A stretch of 64,000 nt of DNA. Source: JAQIBY01 sp963676165 (lineage in GTDB: Bacteria; Bacteroidota; Bacteroidia; Bacteroidales; ML635J-15). The position numbers were made by a program, and so were the translations under genes. The notes below the pieces were generated by a model, which had not been told where the DNA came from, made no database searches, and worked only from the letters and a program-made list of their open reading frames with translations. Position 1 is the first letter of the stretch. Every line of letters begins with the position of its first letter. Location of the stretch: positions 2,480,001 through 2,544,000 of the forward strand of contig OY781043.1 in NCBI GenBank assembly GCA_963676165.1, written 5' to 3'. Of the stretch, positions 1-8,846 are shown in pieces.

Positions 1-2
1 CT

Positions 3-974
3 GAACTAATCAGTTTGATTGAAAATACGAAAAAGCAAGTTATTTCACAAGCAAACAGCTCTTTAACTGTATTGTTTTGGAATGTTGGAAAGATAATTCT
101 CACTCATAATTTGAAACATAAAAGAGCAGAATACGGAAAACAGATTGTCGTTACAATGTCACGAGAATTGGTTGTAAAATATGGACGAAATTATGAGGAA
201 AAGAATCTTCGAAGAATGATTCAATTTGCAGACACATATACTGATTTTGAAAATGTCGTTACACTGTCACGACATTTGTCCTGGTCTCATTTTCTTGCAC
301 TTATACCACTAAAAACCATAGAGAAAAGAAATTTTTATGAAAATCTTGCATATGAAAAACTAATTGGAGTTAGAGAATTAAGAAATCAGATTAGCAAGAA
401 AGCTTTTGAACGTGCTGAAACAGCAGATATTCAACTTTATGATAGCGATATAGCAAAAGGGTCTTTCAAAGACCCATACCTTCTCGATTTCTTAGAGCTT
501 AAAGACGGTTATCTTGAAAATGACCTTGAATCTGCGATTTTAAAAGAATTAGAATTGTTTATCCTTGAATTAGGAAATGGATTTACATTTGTTGAAAGGC
601 AGAAAAGAATGATAATTGATGGTGATGATTATAATTTAGATTTACTATTCTATCATCGTAAATTAAAACGCTTAGTTGCCATCGAATTGAAAATTGATAA
701 ATTTAAACCAAAATACAAAAGTCAATTAGAGCTTTATCTTAAATGGCTAGATAAACACGAAAGACAAGACGGAGAAGAAACTCCAATTGGACTAATTTTA
801 TGTGCAACAGCAGGAAAAGAACAAATTGAATTATTAGAACCACATAAGGATGGAATTATGGTCGCAGAATATTGGACTGAATTACCACCTAAAAATTTAT
901 TAGAAGAAAAATTACATCAATCGTTACTTGAGGCAAAAGAAAGATTGATAAGGAAACAATTAAGAGATAAATAA
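3..974 (+). CDS. YhcG/DUF1016-type PDDEXK nuclease-domain protein (5' end outside window)
   Basis: The N-terminal half matches the DUF1016 helical domain of the YhcG family (LFWNVGKII, KNLRRMIQFADTY, SRHLSWSHFLALIPL). The C-terminal half has a PDDEXK nuclease core, with D in NLDLLFYH and the E-x-K pair in VAIELKIDKF. The reading frame is open back to base 3, and the first in-window start is only a TTG at 15, so the gene is probably cut by the window; YhcG proteins are usually somewhat longer. YhcG-like nucleases are found in defence islands and near restriction-modification genes, which fits the Wadjet operon downstream. The target and the biochemical role are not known from the sequence. Confidence 0.85.
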   Translation, partial: ELISLIENTKKQVISQANSSLTVLFWNVGKIILTHNLKHKRAEYGKQIVVTMSRELVVKYGRNYEEKNLRRMIQFADTYTDFENVVTLSRHLSWSHFLALIPLKTIEKRNFYENLAYEKLIGVRELRNQISKKAFERAETADIQLYDSDIAKGSFKDPYLLDFLELKDGYLENDLESAILKELELFILELGNGFTFVERQKRMIIDGDDYNLDLLFYHRKLKRLVAIELKIDKFKPKYKSQLELYLKWLDKHERQDGEETPIGLILCATAGKEQIELLEPHKDGIMVAEYWTELPPKNLLEEKLHQSLLEAKERLIRKQLRDK

Positions 975-981
975 TTTACTG

Positions 982-1115
982 TGCATAATGTGTATTATAG
1001 GTAATGGCGGGAAAATTAGTAAACATCAAGCTTTGTAGCTCACATCAACACCATCTCGGCTTGATAGCTAGGAGCTCCGAAATCCGCCATTACGCATGCC
1101 CTCTACCATTAGGCA
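982..1115. repeat. attC-like imperfect palindrome between nuclease and TPR genes
   Basis: The left arm carries GCATAATG (983-990) and GTAATGGCGG (1001-1010). The right arm carries the exact complement CCGCCATTAC (1084-1093) and ends in CATTAGGC (1107-1114). A poorly paired middle of about 70 nt would form the loop. Two more elements of similar design lie at 57693-57828 and 63071-63270, each between single accessory genes. The shape (long imperfect stem, short conserved ends such as GTTAGGC/CATTAGGC) resembles integron attC sites, but the cores do not strictly fit the attC consensus and no integrase is present. Confidence 0.5.
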
Positions 1116-1130
1116 AAATAAGAGAAAACT

Positions 1131-2036
1131 ATGAGTAAAAAGAAAAATAATGAAAGAATGAACACAGAAAAAGATCTTGCAAAATTAATGGAAGAAATTA
1201 AAAAGAAAGATTTTAAATCAACAGATGAATTAAATGACTTTTTGAATAATTTGATGGGACAGAGCCTTGATGATTTACCAGAAAGAACAGACAAAAAAGG
1301 TCGCTCACAAGATTTAGTTTTTGAAGCTTATGAGCAACCCGTTTCAAAGGGAAAGAAATTAGTTAAACAAGCTCTTGAACTTGACCCAAACAATACTGAT
1401 GCATATAATTATTTAGCAAGCATTGAAAAAGACATTGACAAGGCAATAGTAATGTTTGAAAAAGCAATTAAAGCTGGTGAAAAAACACTTGGAAAGAAGT
1501 TTTTCAAGGAAGAAAAAGGATATTTCTGGGGAATACTGGAAACACGACCTTATATGAGAGCAAAAGCAGGACTTGCAGATTGTTTGTATGCAAAAAATAA
1601 AATTGATAAAGCGATAGATATTTATGAAGAAATGCTAGAGTTAAACCCTAATGATAATCAAGGAATTAGATATTTACTATCGACTTTACTGCTAAGTAAA
1701 AATGACTTGACTAAATTTGAATTATTTATTAAAAACAGCGAAGATGAAGATTGTGCTGTATGGAATTACAATAATGCTCTGTATAGTTTCAAAAAAATAG
1801 GTAGGACAGCAAAAACAGAGAAAATATTAAAGGATGCATATAAAAGTAATGAATTTGTAATCGACTATATGCTGGGTATCAAAAAAATGCCTGACGAACA
1901 ACCGCAATATATTGGACGAGGTGATGAAAACGAGGCTATTTCATATGTTAATGATTCGTGGATAATATGGAATAAGACGGAAGGTGCTTTTGATTGGCTG
2001 TATGAATTCAAACAGAATAGACTGAATATGAATTAA
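1131..2036 (+). CDS. ST7-like tetratricopeptide-repeat protein
   Basis: A 301-aa soluble protein without signal peptide. After a charged N-terminus (about residues 1-60), TPR-like helices follow, for example KQALELDPNNTDAYNYLAS, a segment with ETRPYMRAKAGLADCL (about 143-160), and EMLELNPNDNQGIRYLL. The ETRPYMRARAGLA-type segment is characteristic of bacterial proteins annotated as related to ST7 (suppressor of tumorigenicity 7), so the resemblance is to that TPR family. The ATG follows the attC-like repeat by 16 nt. It stands alone between repeats and has no obvious partner. The role is unknown; TPRs suggest protein binding. It may be a cargo gene of the accessory island. Confidence 0.7.
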   Translation: MSKKKNNERMNTEKDLAKLMEEIKKKDFKSTDELNDFLNNLMGQSLDDLPERTDKKGRSQDLVFEAYEQPVSKGKKLVKQALELDPNNTDAYNYLASIEKDIDKAIVMFEKAIKAGEKTLGKKFFKEEKGYFWGILETRPYMRAKAGLADCLYAKNKIDKAIDIYEEMLELNPNDNQGIRYLLSTLLLSKNDLTKFELFIKNSEDEDCAVWNYNNALYSFKKIGRTAKTEKILKDAYKSNEFVIDYMLGIKKMPDEQPQYIGRGDENEAISYVNDSWIIWNKTEGAFDWLYEFKQNRLNMN

Positions 2037-2072
2037 TTACCTTGCCTAGACGAGGTAAAAACACCCCATATA

Positions 2073-2460
2073 AACTCACGACGCACAGTTTGCCAAACTC
2101 AGTGCACCGCCTCTCACCTGCCGGCAGGCAGGCACCACCGTGCGTACGCAAGCGAAGCTCCTTCTCTTCATTAAACATCCAAAGGGATGTTCAATTTGAG
2201 AACATACACGGCGGTTCCTTAAAACATGAGGAATAGCGGATTTTAAGCATGTTAACATTGAATAGAATATATAGTGACTTGATAATTTGCAGCGTTGAAG
2301 TGCTAAACGCAGATTAACCAAAACTTCTCACCCATACAATTGCCATTTTCATCGATTTTAATTATATTTGACGCAACAAACCACAACAGACCTACATTTA
2401 TTTGACAAATATTGGAAATATTATATAGGTTTTTGAGGGGATAAACGAGTTGTATGCCAT
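2073..2460 (-). mobile_element. Group II intron 3'-end remnant (copy A) with conserved module
   Basis: Read on the minus strand, this contains GGAACCGCCGTG (complement of 2207-2218) and CGCACGGTGGTG (complement of 2133-2144). These are the two strands of a typical bacterial group II intron domain V. GTGAGAGG, which normally follows domain V, comes next. The loop between the strands is enlarged, and a palindromic CCTGCCGGCAGG-type insert sits between GGTGGTG and GTGAGAGG. The higher-coordinate part (2343-2460) is a module shared with 56895-57000, 60550-60664 and 62040-62158. No reverse transcriptase remains. The short reading frames here are not genes. Confidence 0.6.
2363..2370 (+). promoter_or_regulatory. 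Bacteroidota -7 box TATATTTG upstream of jetA
   Basis: TATATTTG fits the Bacteroidota sigma-ABfr -7 consensus TAnnTTTG. It is preserved at the same place in all four copies of the repeat module (2363, 56915, 60566, 62061), always pointing at a downstream gene. No exact TTTG lies 19 nt upstream. It is about 120 nt before the jetA start, so the transcript would have a leader containing the rest of the module. Confidence 0.4.
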
Positions 2461-2488
2461 TACATAAAAAACCAAAAGATTAATATTT

Positions 2489-3865
2489 GTGAGTCAACTT
2501 TTAAAGAATGTAAATGAGCTTTATAAGAATCTAATCCTTACCAAAGAGCAGGGCATGATCATCTTTGTCCTTCACAAAAAGGTTAAGAACAAAGAAATTC
2601 CTCGATATTTCTCTTATCGTGATATTGAAAGGGCTATAAGTGAGGCAAACGCTAATGAACCAGGTGCCTTACCTCAAACAGAGCGTATTCTAAAAGTACT
2701 CCTTTATTATTTCATTGAACATCCTCCTCGTCAGAGAAACAAGTTTATGCTGACTGACTATGCGGTGAAATTTATTGAATTAATCAGAGATAAACTTGAT
2801 AGTCCCTATAAAAGATTCCCTCTCCGAAAGACGTTTGAGCAATATGCTCAATTTAGTGCTGATAGCATAGAAAACATCAACGATTTAAGAGGGTGGTACG
2901 AAAGAAGCTTTCATAAGGCAACTAAACAAACGGTTCTTGACCATTTGGATGCATTAAAGGATGAAGTCAATGCTTCTATTAGTGAGCTAAATTCAATTCT
3001 GAATCAAGACTTTGAAAAAGCGATTGAAATTGCTGAAAAATTTACCACTGTCTTCAATAGGATTGGTGAAAAAACGGAAGAAATAAAGGATACGCTTCGA
3101 CTTGAAAATGTTTTGGATCAAGAGATACAGACAGTTGTTGATATGTATTATAAAAGATTGGAATCTTATAAGCATCCAGAAAGTGAAACTGAAAAGCAAG
3201 AGTTCTATTCTATAAAAAGTGAATACGAAGAGGCACTACTAATAAAGAAAAGTGTGTCTGACTTTTTTTTGAGGGTAGATGAACGCCTTGCTCAGTTAAC
3301 TGAGAAAGCTCTCTTTGCCAGTAGTCAGCTCAAAAATCTTCAAAATAACTTCCGCAACCATTCTAGGTTTAGAATTCATTTGAAGAGGTTCTTGGAGTTT
3401 ACCTTAAAAGAAGCTGTCTATACAAAAGATGGATCTGCTTTACCAGAAAAATTTCCAAGAAAAAGTATTCCTCATGAAGAATTCAAAATCATTAATGTGC
3501 CTTACTATGATTCATTTATTACGCAGCAAAATGAAGTGATTCCAGCCGTTATAGATGAGGAATATGCCAAGCAAGAAAATTTGAAAGTAGAGAGAGAGTT
3601 ATTGAGACAAGAGAATTCTGCTAAGTTGGTAAAGGAGTACAAGAACATCATTAGAGAACAAAAAGAGTTGGACTTTACGGATCATTTTTACAAAATACTA
3701 AGAGAGGAAGAGGATGCTGAAATAGCCTTAAACGTGGGGTTTGAGTTATTTCAGTTTGCAAATAATCACCCTGATTATAAGATAAACATCAGGAAAGAAC
3801 TTCCCTCTGAAAGGAACATTGAAAATATTTTGACATGGAGAATGAAGATTTTACAGAAGGGTTAA
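2489..3865 (+). CDS. jetA: Wadjet JetA-like (kleisin/MksF-like) subunit
   Basis: First gene of a four-gene operon with the A-B-C-D order and sizes of the Wadjet/MksBEFG plasmid-restricting SMC systems. The 458-aa product is highly helical. It has an N-terminal winged-helix-like part (about 1-130), a long coiled-coil-prone middle (about 150-300) and a C-terminal helical part. This is the layout expected for a kleisin that bridges the SMC heads. GTG at 2489 is the most likely start: an in-frame stop lies at 2465-2467 with no ATG between. The assignment rests mainly on synteny with the clear JetC and JetD; the sequence itself was not matched to a named family. It overlaps jetB by 31 nt, which suggests translational coupling. 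Confidence 0.8.
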   Translation: MSQLLKNVNELYKNLILTKEQGMIIFVLHKKVKNKEIPRYFSYRDIERAISEANANEPGALPQTERILKVLLYYFIEHPPRQRNKFMLTDYAVKFIELIRDKLDSPYKRFPLRKTFEQYAQFSADSIENINDLRGWYERSFHKATKQTVLDHLDALKDEVNASISELNSILNQDFEKAIEIAEKFTTVFNRIGEKTEEIKDTLRLENVLDQEIQTVVDMYYKRLESYKHPESETEKQEFYSIKSEYEEALLIKKSVSDFFLRVDERLAQLTEKALFASSQLKNLQNNFRNHSRFRIHLKRFLEFTLKEAVYTKDGSALPEKFPRKSIPHEEFKIINVPYYDSFITQQNEVIPAVIDEEYAKQENLKVERELLRQENSAKLVKEYKNIIREQKELDFTDHFYKILREEEDAEIALNVGFELFQFANNHPDYKINIRKELPSERNIENILTWRMKILQKG

Positions 3866-4515
3866 GAACGCCTTTCAATTTCTTATCCGAATCGTTGGCG
3901 CAAGAACACTTTGCTCATTTAAATATTGAGCTTCTGAGAGGAAGGCATGTTACTAATGATCAATATTATCTATTTCAGATGCTCACACAGTTTCAGAAGG
4001 ATTTAAGGCATTATTATCAAAGTCTTTATGGTCTGGAATTAGTAGAAGGAATCGCTGGTGAAAGGCGATTTTACTACTTGGACTTTCCAGAAGAAGGAAG
4101 AGGTAGATTGAATAATTCTAATAGTAAAGATCTTACGGTGATTCAGACTGTGTACGGCTTGATGCTATTGGATATGTTCTACGATCGTTATTTCGAAAAT
4201 CCAAAAGAAATACGATTTAAAGATATTGAATACGAAGTTATGCAGGGAGAAAATAGTACCCTCTACAAGAAACTACTGTTTGGAGAAGTTCGGGAATCCT
4301 ACTCTAACCCAGAGTGGGCTAACCCGATAAAATCTATTAAAAGTGTTATCAGAGATTTTGAAAAGCTTGGTTGGGTAAAGAAGCAGTCAAATGGGGATGG
4401 AGAAGAAATACACTTCATCATAAAAGAACCTATCCTTAGATTTCAGAAACTATACGAGAAGGAAATAGAAGCCTTTGAAGAGTTTGTCGAATCTTACAAA
4501 CAACAGAAATCATGA
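3835..4515 (+). CDS. jetB: Wadjet JetB-like (KITE/MksE-like, DUF4194-type) subunit
   Basis: A 226-aa acidic protein with two probable winged-helix units: about 25-130 (LRHYYQSLYGLEL, TVIQTVYGLMLLDMFYD) and about 140-215 (KSVIRDFEKLGWVKKQSNGD, then a beta-wing-like EIHFIIKEPILRF). Size and position between the kleisin-like and SMC genes match the KITE subunit that binds the kleisin in MukE/MksE/JetB complexes. The start lies inside jetA and the stop overlaps the jetC start (ATGA, 4 nt), so the genes are tightly coupled. The exact Wadjet subtype cannot be decided by eye. Confidence 0.8.
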   Translation: MENEDFTEGLRTPFNFLSESLAQEHFAHLNIELLRGRHVTNDQYYLFQMLTQFQKDLRHYYQSLYGLELVEGIAGERRFYYLDFPEEGRGRLNNSNSKDLTVIQTVYGLMLLDMFYDRYFENPKEIRFKDIEYEVMQGENSTLYKKLLFGEVRESYSNPEWANPIKSIKSVIRDFEKLGWVKKQSNGDGEEIHFIIKEPILRFQKLYEKEIEAFEEFVESYKQQKS

Positions 4516-7500
4516 TTAGATATCCACGAATTTATTCAATATCCACTGTAGGTGTAGTAATGCATTACAACCAAGATTACTTATTACATCCTGTCAGAAC
4601 AGATTTTACAGGCCGAAATGGAATAGGAAAATCTCTCATTGCTGATTTGCTGCAAATAATTTTTATAGCTGATAAAAGTAAAATCAAGTTTGGCACAGAG
4701 AGTGTCAAGAAGAAGGATCGACAAATTCACACTCTTCCCTATAAAACAACCGATGCTTATGCATTTATTAATATTGAGGTGAGCGAAGATCGATTCATGG
4801 TATTGGGGGTCAATATCAGAAGTAAAAAGAGCCAGCACCTGCGCTCTTTTTGGATTTTAGATAAACCATACAGCGAAGGGGAGAATATAGAGTTATCACA
4901 ACTCTTAATTTCTAAGGAAAATCTGATTTTACACAAAGATTTCATTGTCAATCAAAAGATCCCATCAATAGAAGAGCTTTCAAGGCATCTGAGAGATGAT
5001 AAAAGTGTTTATCTCAAATATTTCACTTACAGAGAGGATAAAAATGAGCTATATGTATTTTTGTATAACAAGCATATACTCCCCATCAATCTTGCGCTTG
5101 AAGAGAACTTAAATGCTTTTGCCAAGATTATACAGTCCTTTTCAAAAGCAAAGACACTAGATACTGATGATGATAAAAGTTTAAAGGACTTTTTGTTTGA
5201 AAGTAGTGCTGACGATTTCGAACAACAGTATGAAGAACACAAAGAGAGCCTTGATAAACTTCTGAATGACTATAAAGAGTTGGAAGAATACATTGTTGGA
5301 ACAAAACTCAAGCAAAGTAGACTGACTACATTGAAAAACTTGGAGGAAGTCAGAAATGAAGCCAATAAAAAGCTATTACTTGCCAATTTTATTCAATCAA
5401 GAAGAGACTTGGATATAGCGCAAAAAAAATCGAAAAAAGCACAACGCCAATATGAACTCGAAACGGAAAAGCAAGACAAGTTAAAAGTTAGTAATCCAAA
5501 ACTTTCAAGACTCGCTGGAATTGCAAAAAAAATGTTAGAATCCTCTGAAAGGGATTTGCCCAAGCTGACTGAGTACAAAGAAATTTATAATTCAATAAGT
5601 GACGACCTAGGAATTATTGAAGAGTTGTACTGTATTGAGTTGCCTGACATCAAAGGAGAAAAGAAGGAAGATTTGGATATCAGTCAATATGATCAGAAAG
5701 AAATAAAGCGAAGGATCGACCACTTTGTGACTATCTATGACCGCTATAATTCTATAGAAAACATTACCAGGAAAATAACCGAGCAGACTGAATTAGTCAC
5801 AAAACGAAAAACAGAAATTGAATCTAAAATCAGAGGATTAGGTGATTTGATTGAACTGTTGTCAAAGAAGAAAAGAGGCTCTCTTTTCTCTAAATTACTT
5901 GATAAACAACAAGTTTTGTCTGAGGCACAAGAGACTATTTTAACCTCGTTATTAGTCGATGTTGCCTGGGAAAAACCAGATCAGATATTAGAAGGTATTA
6001 GGTATGTTAATGACTTCGAGGTATTGAATGAGAAAAAGATTGTTAAAGATAAAGAGAATGGTGGCTATTGGTTTGATACAGGGGGACTAAATCATTTTGT
6101 TCCTATTTCTAAAGAGAAACGAGTTTTTGCTGATAAAACAAATTTGATCAATGCTGCGAGTAGTAAAAAAGAAGAACTTCAATTTAAGATCAATCAACTT
6201 AATAGTGAACTTGATGAACTGGACAAATTTCAAAAGGGACAAAAATTTGAAAGATACTTAATTGAAATTGAGAATCCGTTGGATCAGGAAGTTAAGGACT
6301 TTTCAGTTCTTCAAGAAATTAAATTAGGGCTTGGGATAGCACAAAATTTATCAGAGAAAATTAATCAGTTGGAAGAAAAAATAAGAATAAATGGTGTTAA
6401 ACTCAAAAAAGTAGCTAACGCACTTACACTTATGCCCGATGATGATCAATTAGAAAAACAGCTTAAAAAACTACAAGCTACATTAGAGATAAGGCGAAAA
6501 AGAGAACGAAGACTAAGTGATGTAGAAATTGAAAGAACTACCAACCTTATAAACCTTTCAAATCGTTTACCGGAATTGCAGAACTTAATGATTTCTGCTC
6601 AAGGAGAGTTTAACAAGGCAACTACTAATCACAGCAATCATACTAAAACCTTGCTAAAGGCAATTCCCGAAATCAATATAGCTACTATTATTGATCAAGA
6701 TTATTTGAACCTCTCAATTCAGGATCTAGAGGATGACTTTTCGGATAAGAAGGAAGATTATGTAACGGAATACAAATCGCTGGCAAATCACTTTGAAGAG
6801 ATACAGTCTGATATTGAAATCAAGGAACAGCTTGATTATAAAACATATGTATTCGAAGTGTTAGAGGCTGCTTTACTTGGACGTATTGGTCACAGAGATA
6901 ACATTGAGGATGCTCTGAAAAGTGCTAATAGAGAAAGGCTAAAAATGATGGATGCTATTCATGAGACTATGCTGAATATTTTCAAACAAACGAAGGGGAA
7001 ATACGACGAATACAAATCTACCATTGGAAGATTGAATACTTTCTTTAAAGGGAAAAAGATTAGTGAGCAATACTACTTTCAGATCAAATTTGATCCTCAT
7101 GATGATTTCGATATTAATTGGATTAATAAATTGCAACAATCCGCTAGAGATGTGCATAGAGAAGGTGAATTGGCATTTGGTGAAACTGTTGAGGAATTTG
7201 TTGAAGATTTTTTCCAGAGAGCAACAGGATATGGACAAAAAATCAAGTTGGTTGATTTGCTAAATCCCAAAACCTATTTCACGCTGAAAACAAAGTTTAC
7301 TGATGAGGATAACCAGGACAAACCGGGGAGTACAGGAGAAAGCTACTCGGCTATTGTACTACTTGGTATTGGTAGGTTGTCTATTGTACATGAAAAAGAT
7401 CGCCCAGGAATCAAATTCTTGATTCTAGAGGAAACTGCAAACTTGGATCGAGTCAACTTCAATAACTTTCCAGATATAGCTAATGAGTTCGGATATCAGA

Positions 7501-7697
7501 TTTTTACTATGACTCCTAGACCTTATGGATCAGATTCTGAGCAAGGGTGGTATCTGCATTGCCTACTTCGAGGTGTAGGAGATAAATACAAAAACTATCC
7601 TGTACCCAATAGCTATTTCAAAACAAATGAGAGCAAAGAAGATTTGACAACATTTTTAACAGCTAACACAGATAAGCATGAATTGGATTACTCTTAA
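4512..7697 (+). CDS. jetC: Wadjet JetC-like SMC ATPase
   Basis: A 1061-aa SMC/MukB-like ATPase. It has an N-terminal Walker A at G34-RNGIGKS, long heptad-rich coiled coils (about 230-420 and 600-800) separated by a hinge-like region, and a C-terminal head with a signature-like GSTGESYSAIVLLGIG (about 939-954) and Walker B IKFLILEE (about 967-974). In Wadjet systems this motor extrudes DNA loops and, with JetD, cuts small circular plasmids. Motor and signature residues look intact, so the protein is probably active. The final 20 nt overlap jetD. Confidence 0.93.
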   Translation: MIRYPRIYSISTVGVVMHYNQDYLLHPVRTDFTGRNGIGKSLIADLLQIIFIADKSKIKFGTESVKKKDRQIHTLPYKTTDAYAFINIEVSEDRFMVLGVNIRSKKSQHLRSFWILDKPYSEGENIELSQLLISKENLILHKDFIVNQKIPSIEELSRHLRDDKSVYLKYFTYREDKNELYVFLYNKHILPINLALEENLNAFAKIIQSFSKAKTLDTDDDKSLKDFLFESSADDFEQQYEEHKESLDKLLNDYKELEEYIVGTKLKQSRLTTLKNLEEVRNEANKKLLLANFIQSRRDLDIAQKKSKKAQRQYELETEKQDKLKVSNPKLSRLAGIAKKMLESSERDLPKLTEYKEIYNSISDDLGIIEELYCIELPDIKGEKKEDLDISQYDQKEIKRRIDHFVTIYDRYNSIENITRKITEQTELVTKRKTEIESKIRGLGDLIELLSKKKRGSLFSKLLDKQQVLSEAQETILTSLLVDVAWEKPDQILEGIRYVNDFEVLNEKKIVKDKENGGYWFDTGGLNHFVPISKEKRVFADKTNLINAASSKKEELQFKINQLNSELDELDKFQKGQKFERYLIEIENPLDQEVKDFSVLQEIKLGLGIAQNLSEKINQLEEKIRINGVKLKKVANALTLMPDDDQLEKQLKKLQATLEIRRKRERRLSDVEIERTTNLINLSNRLPELQNLMISAQGEFNKATTNHSNHTKTLLKAIPEINIATIIDQDYLNLSIQDLEDDFSDKKEDYVTEYKSLANHFEEIQSDIEIKEQLDYKTYVFEVLEAALLGRIGHRDNIEDALKSANRERLKMMDAIHETMLNIFKQTKGKYDEYKSTIGRLNTFFKGKKISEQYYFQIKFDPHDDFDINWINKLQQSARDVHREGELAFGETVEEFVEDFFQRATGYGQKIKLVDLLNPKTYFTLKTKFTDEDNQDKPGSTGESYSAIVLLGIGRLSIVHEKDRPGIKFLILEETANLDRVNFNNFPDIANEFGYQIFTMTPRPYGSDSEQGWYLHCLLRGVGDKYKNYPVPNSYFKTNESKEDLTTFLTANTDKHELDYS

Positions 7698-8607
7698 ATC
7701 ACTTAATGAAGTTTATATCCACGGCCAGACAAAGACAAAAGCTACTTTGAAGAAAGATTCAACGATTAAATCAATTCTTGGCACTAGAGAACTCATCGAA
7801 GTAGGTAAATCACTAATTTCTGGTGATGGCTATAACGAGTACTATAAGAGGTACCACTATGATAACTTTTTAGCATACACAGAATTCCTTCAAATGAAAG
7901 GGTTTCTAAAACCGCAAACACGTTTTGAGGAAAATGATATTAAAGTTCTTATGGATATTGATTCGAGAATGAACAGTGGAGAGCTTCTAGAGATAAGAGA
8001 TCAAATGATAGAAGCCGAAGAATCTGTTAGAGGAGTATCTTCCATGTTCTTCAAAAACGAAAAGTATCTACTCAATAAAGATTCATTGATAGATGCTGTA
8101 AAAGAAATACTTGGCATTGAAGAATTGGCAGATGACAAAGATCAACAGTATAAATACGTTCTTGAATGTGATGCCCCAAAAGCGATAGTGCTTTGTGAAA
8201 ATCTTGATTTCCTCAAAAAGCCATCAAAACCGAGACAGAATAATATTGAGCTTTGGTATGCTGGTGGTAAAAATGTATCCAAACTAGACTATGCAGATTT
8301 AAGAGGATTGCCGGTATTTTATTCTTGTGATTGGGATTATGATGGACTATTTGTTATTTACCCTTTAGTAAAAAAGAAAATCCCAAAAATTAAGCTTCTT
8401 TTTCCATCTGCAGAGTCAAAAAGCATAAAAGCTACAGATCACAAAAGTCTTTGGCAAGAACATAAAGTAGCCAAAGCCTTTACAGATCTTGGCATCAATC
8501 TATTTCCAAACGAATCTCAGGAGAAGATTAGAAGTTTAATTGAGCTTGATCACTGGATAATTGAAGAGGATAATGATCTCATTAGAATGGTTGAAGAACA
8601 GTTTTAA
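7678..8607 (+). CDS. jetD: Wadjet JetD-like Toprim nuclease (DUF2220-type)
   Basis: A 309-aa protein with an N-terminal helical part (1-160) and a C-terminal Toprim-like domain. A glutamate sits after a beta strand in LCENLDFL (E174), followed by the acidic D-x-D in SCDWDYDGL (D218, D220), as in DUF2220/topoisomerase VI A-type nucleases. JetD is the plasmid-cleaving subunit of Wadjet. The start overlaps the end of jetC, and no other ORF follows in the operon. The catalytic acidic residues are present, supporting function. Confidence 0.88.
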   Translation: MNWITLKSLNEVYIHGQTKTKATLKKDSTIKSILGTRELIEVGKSLISGDGYNEYYKRYHYDNFLAYTEFLQMKGFLKPQTRFEENDIKVLMDIDSRMNSGELLEIRDQMIEAEESVRGVSSMFFKNEKYLLNKDSLIDAVKEILGIEELADDKDQQYKYVLECDAPKAIVLCENLDFLKKPSKPRQNNIELWYAGGKNVSKLDYADLRGLPVFYSCDWDYDGLFVIYPLVKKKIPKIKLLFPSAESKSIKATDHKSLWQEHKVAKAFTDLGINLFPNESQEKIRSLIELDHWIIEEDNDLIRMVEEQF

Positions 8608-8677
8608 TGTTCTATTGAAAATTTTGAGTAATATATATATATAATATATTAAGAAAATAATATTACCAGTGAAAGTT

Positions 8678-8714
8678 GCTCTTTGCCATCCTTGTTTCTG
8701 TGGTTGCAAAGAGC
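8678..8714 (+). terminator. Hairpin after jetD, possible terminator
   Basis: GCTCTTTGC (8678-8686) pairs exactly with GCAAAGAGC (8706-8714) across a 19-nt loop, 71 nt after the jetD stop. It lacks a clean T-run (TTTCTC follows), so intrinsic termination is uncertain. Confidence 0.35.
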
Positions 8715-8750
8715 TTTCTCGCGAACACTAGAAAGGAATAAAAACGGCAT

Positions 8751-8812
8751 ACAATCTAGTAGATAACCGTGAACCATAAAACTCACGAAGCACAGTTTGC
8801 CAAACGCTTCAA
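8751..8812 (-). mobile_element. Group II intron 3'-terminal fragment
   Basis: On the minus strand this matches only the extreme 3' part of copies A, C and D: the segment GGCAAACTGTGC, a CGTGAG hairpin region, then ATCTACTAGAT (complement of 8754-8762 region). The last resembles the CTACTCGAT at the 3' splice end of the copy at 61717. It lies directly before a secreted-protein gene, and the rest of the intron is gone. Confidence 0.45.
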
Positions 8813-8846
8813 TTTATCAACATTAACGCATATGCAAGAAAAGAGC

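Noticed and set aside
2042..2321. Short frames on both strands in the intron remnant
   Set aside because: They overlap conserved RNA-type elements (domain V strands, GTGAGAGG) and do not persist between copies.
8769..8846. N-terminal extension of the secreted protein after jetD
   Set aside because: The extension reads through the group II intron fragment and would bury the signal peptide; ATG 8847 fits better.
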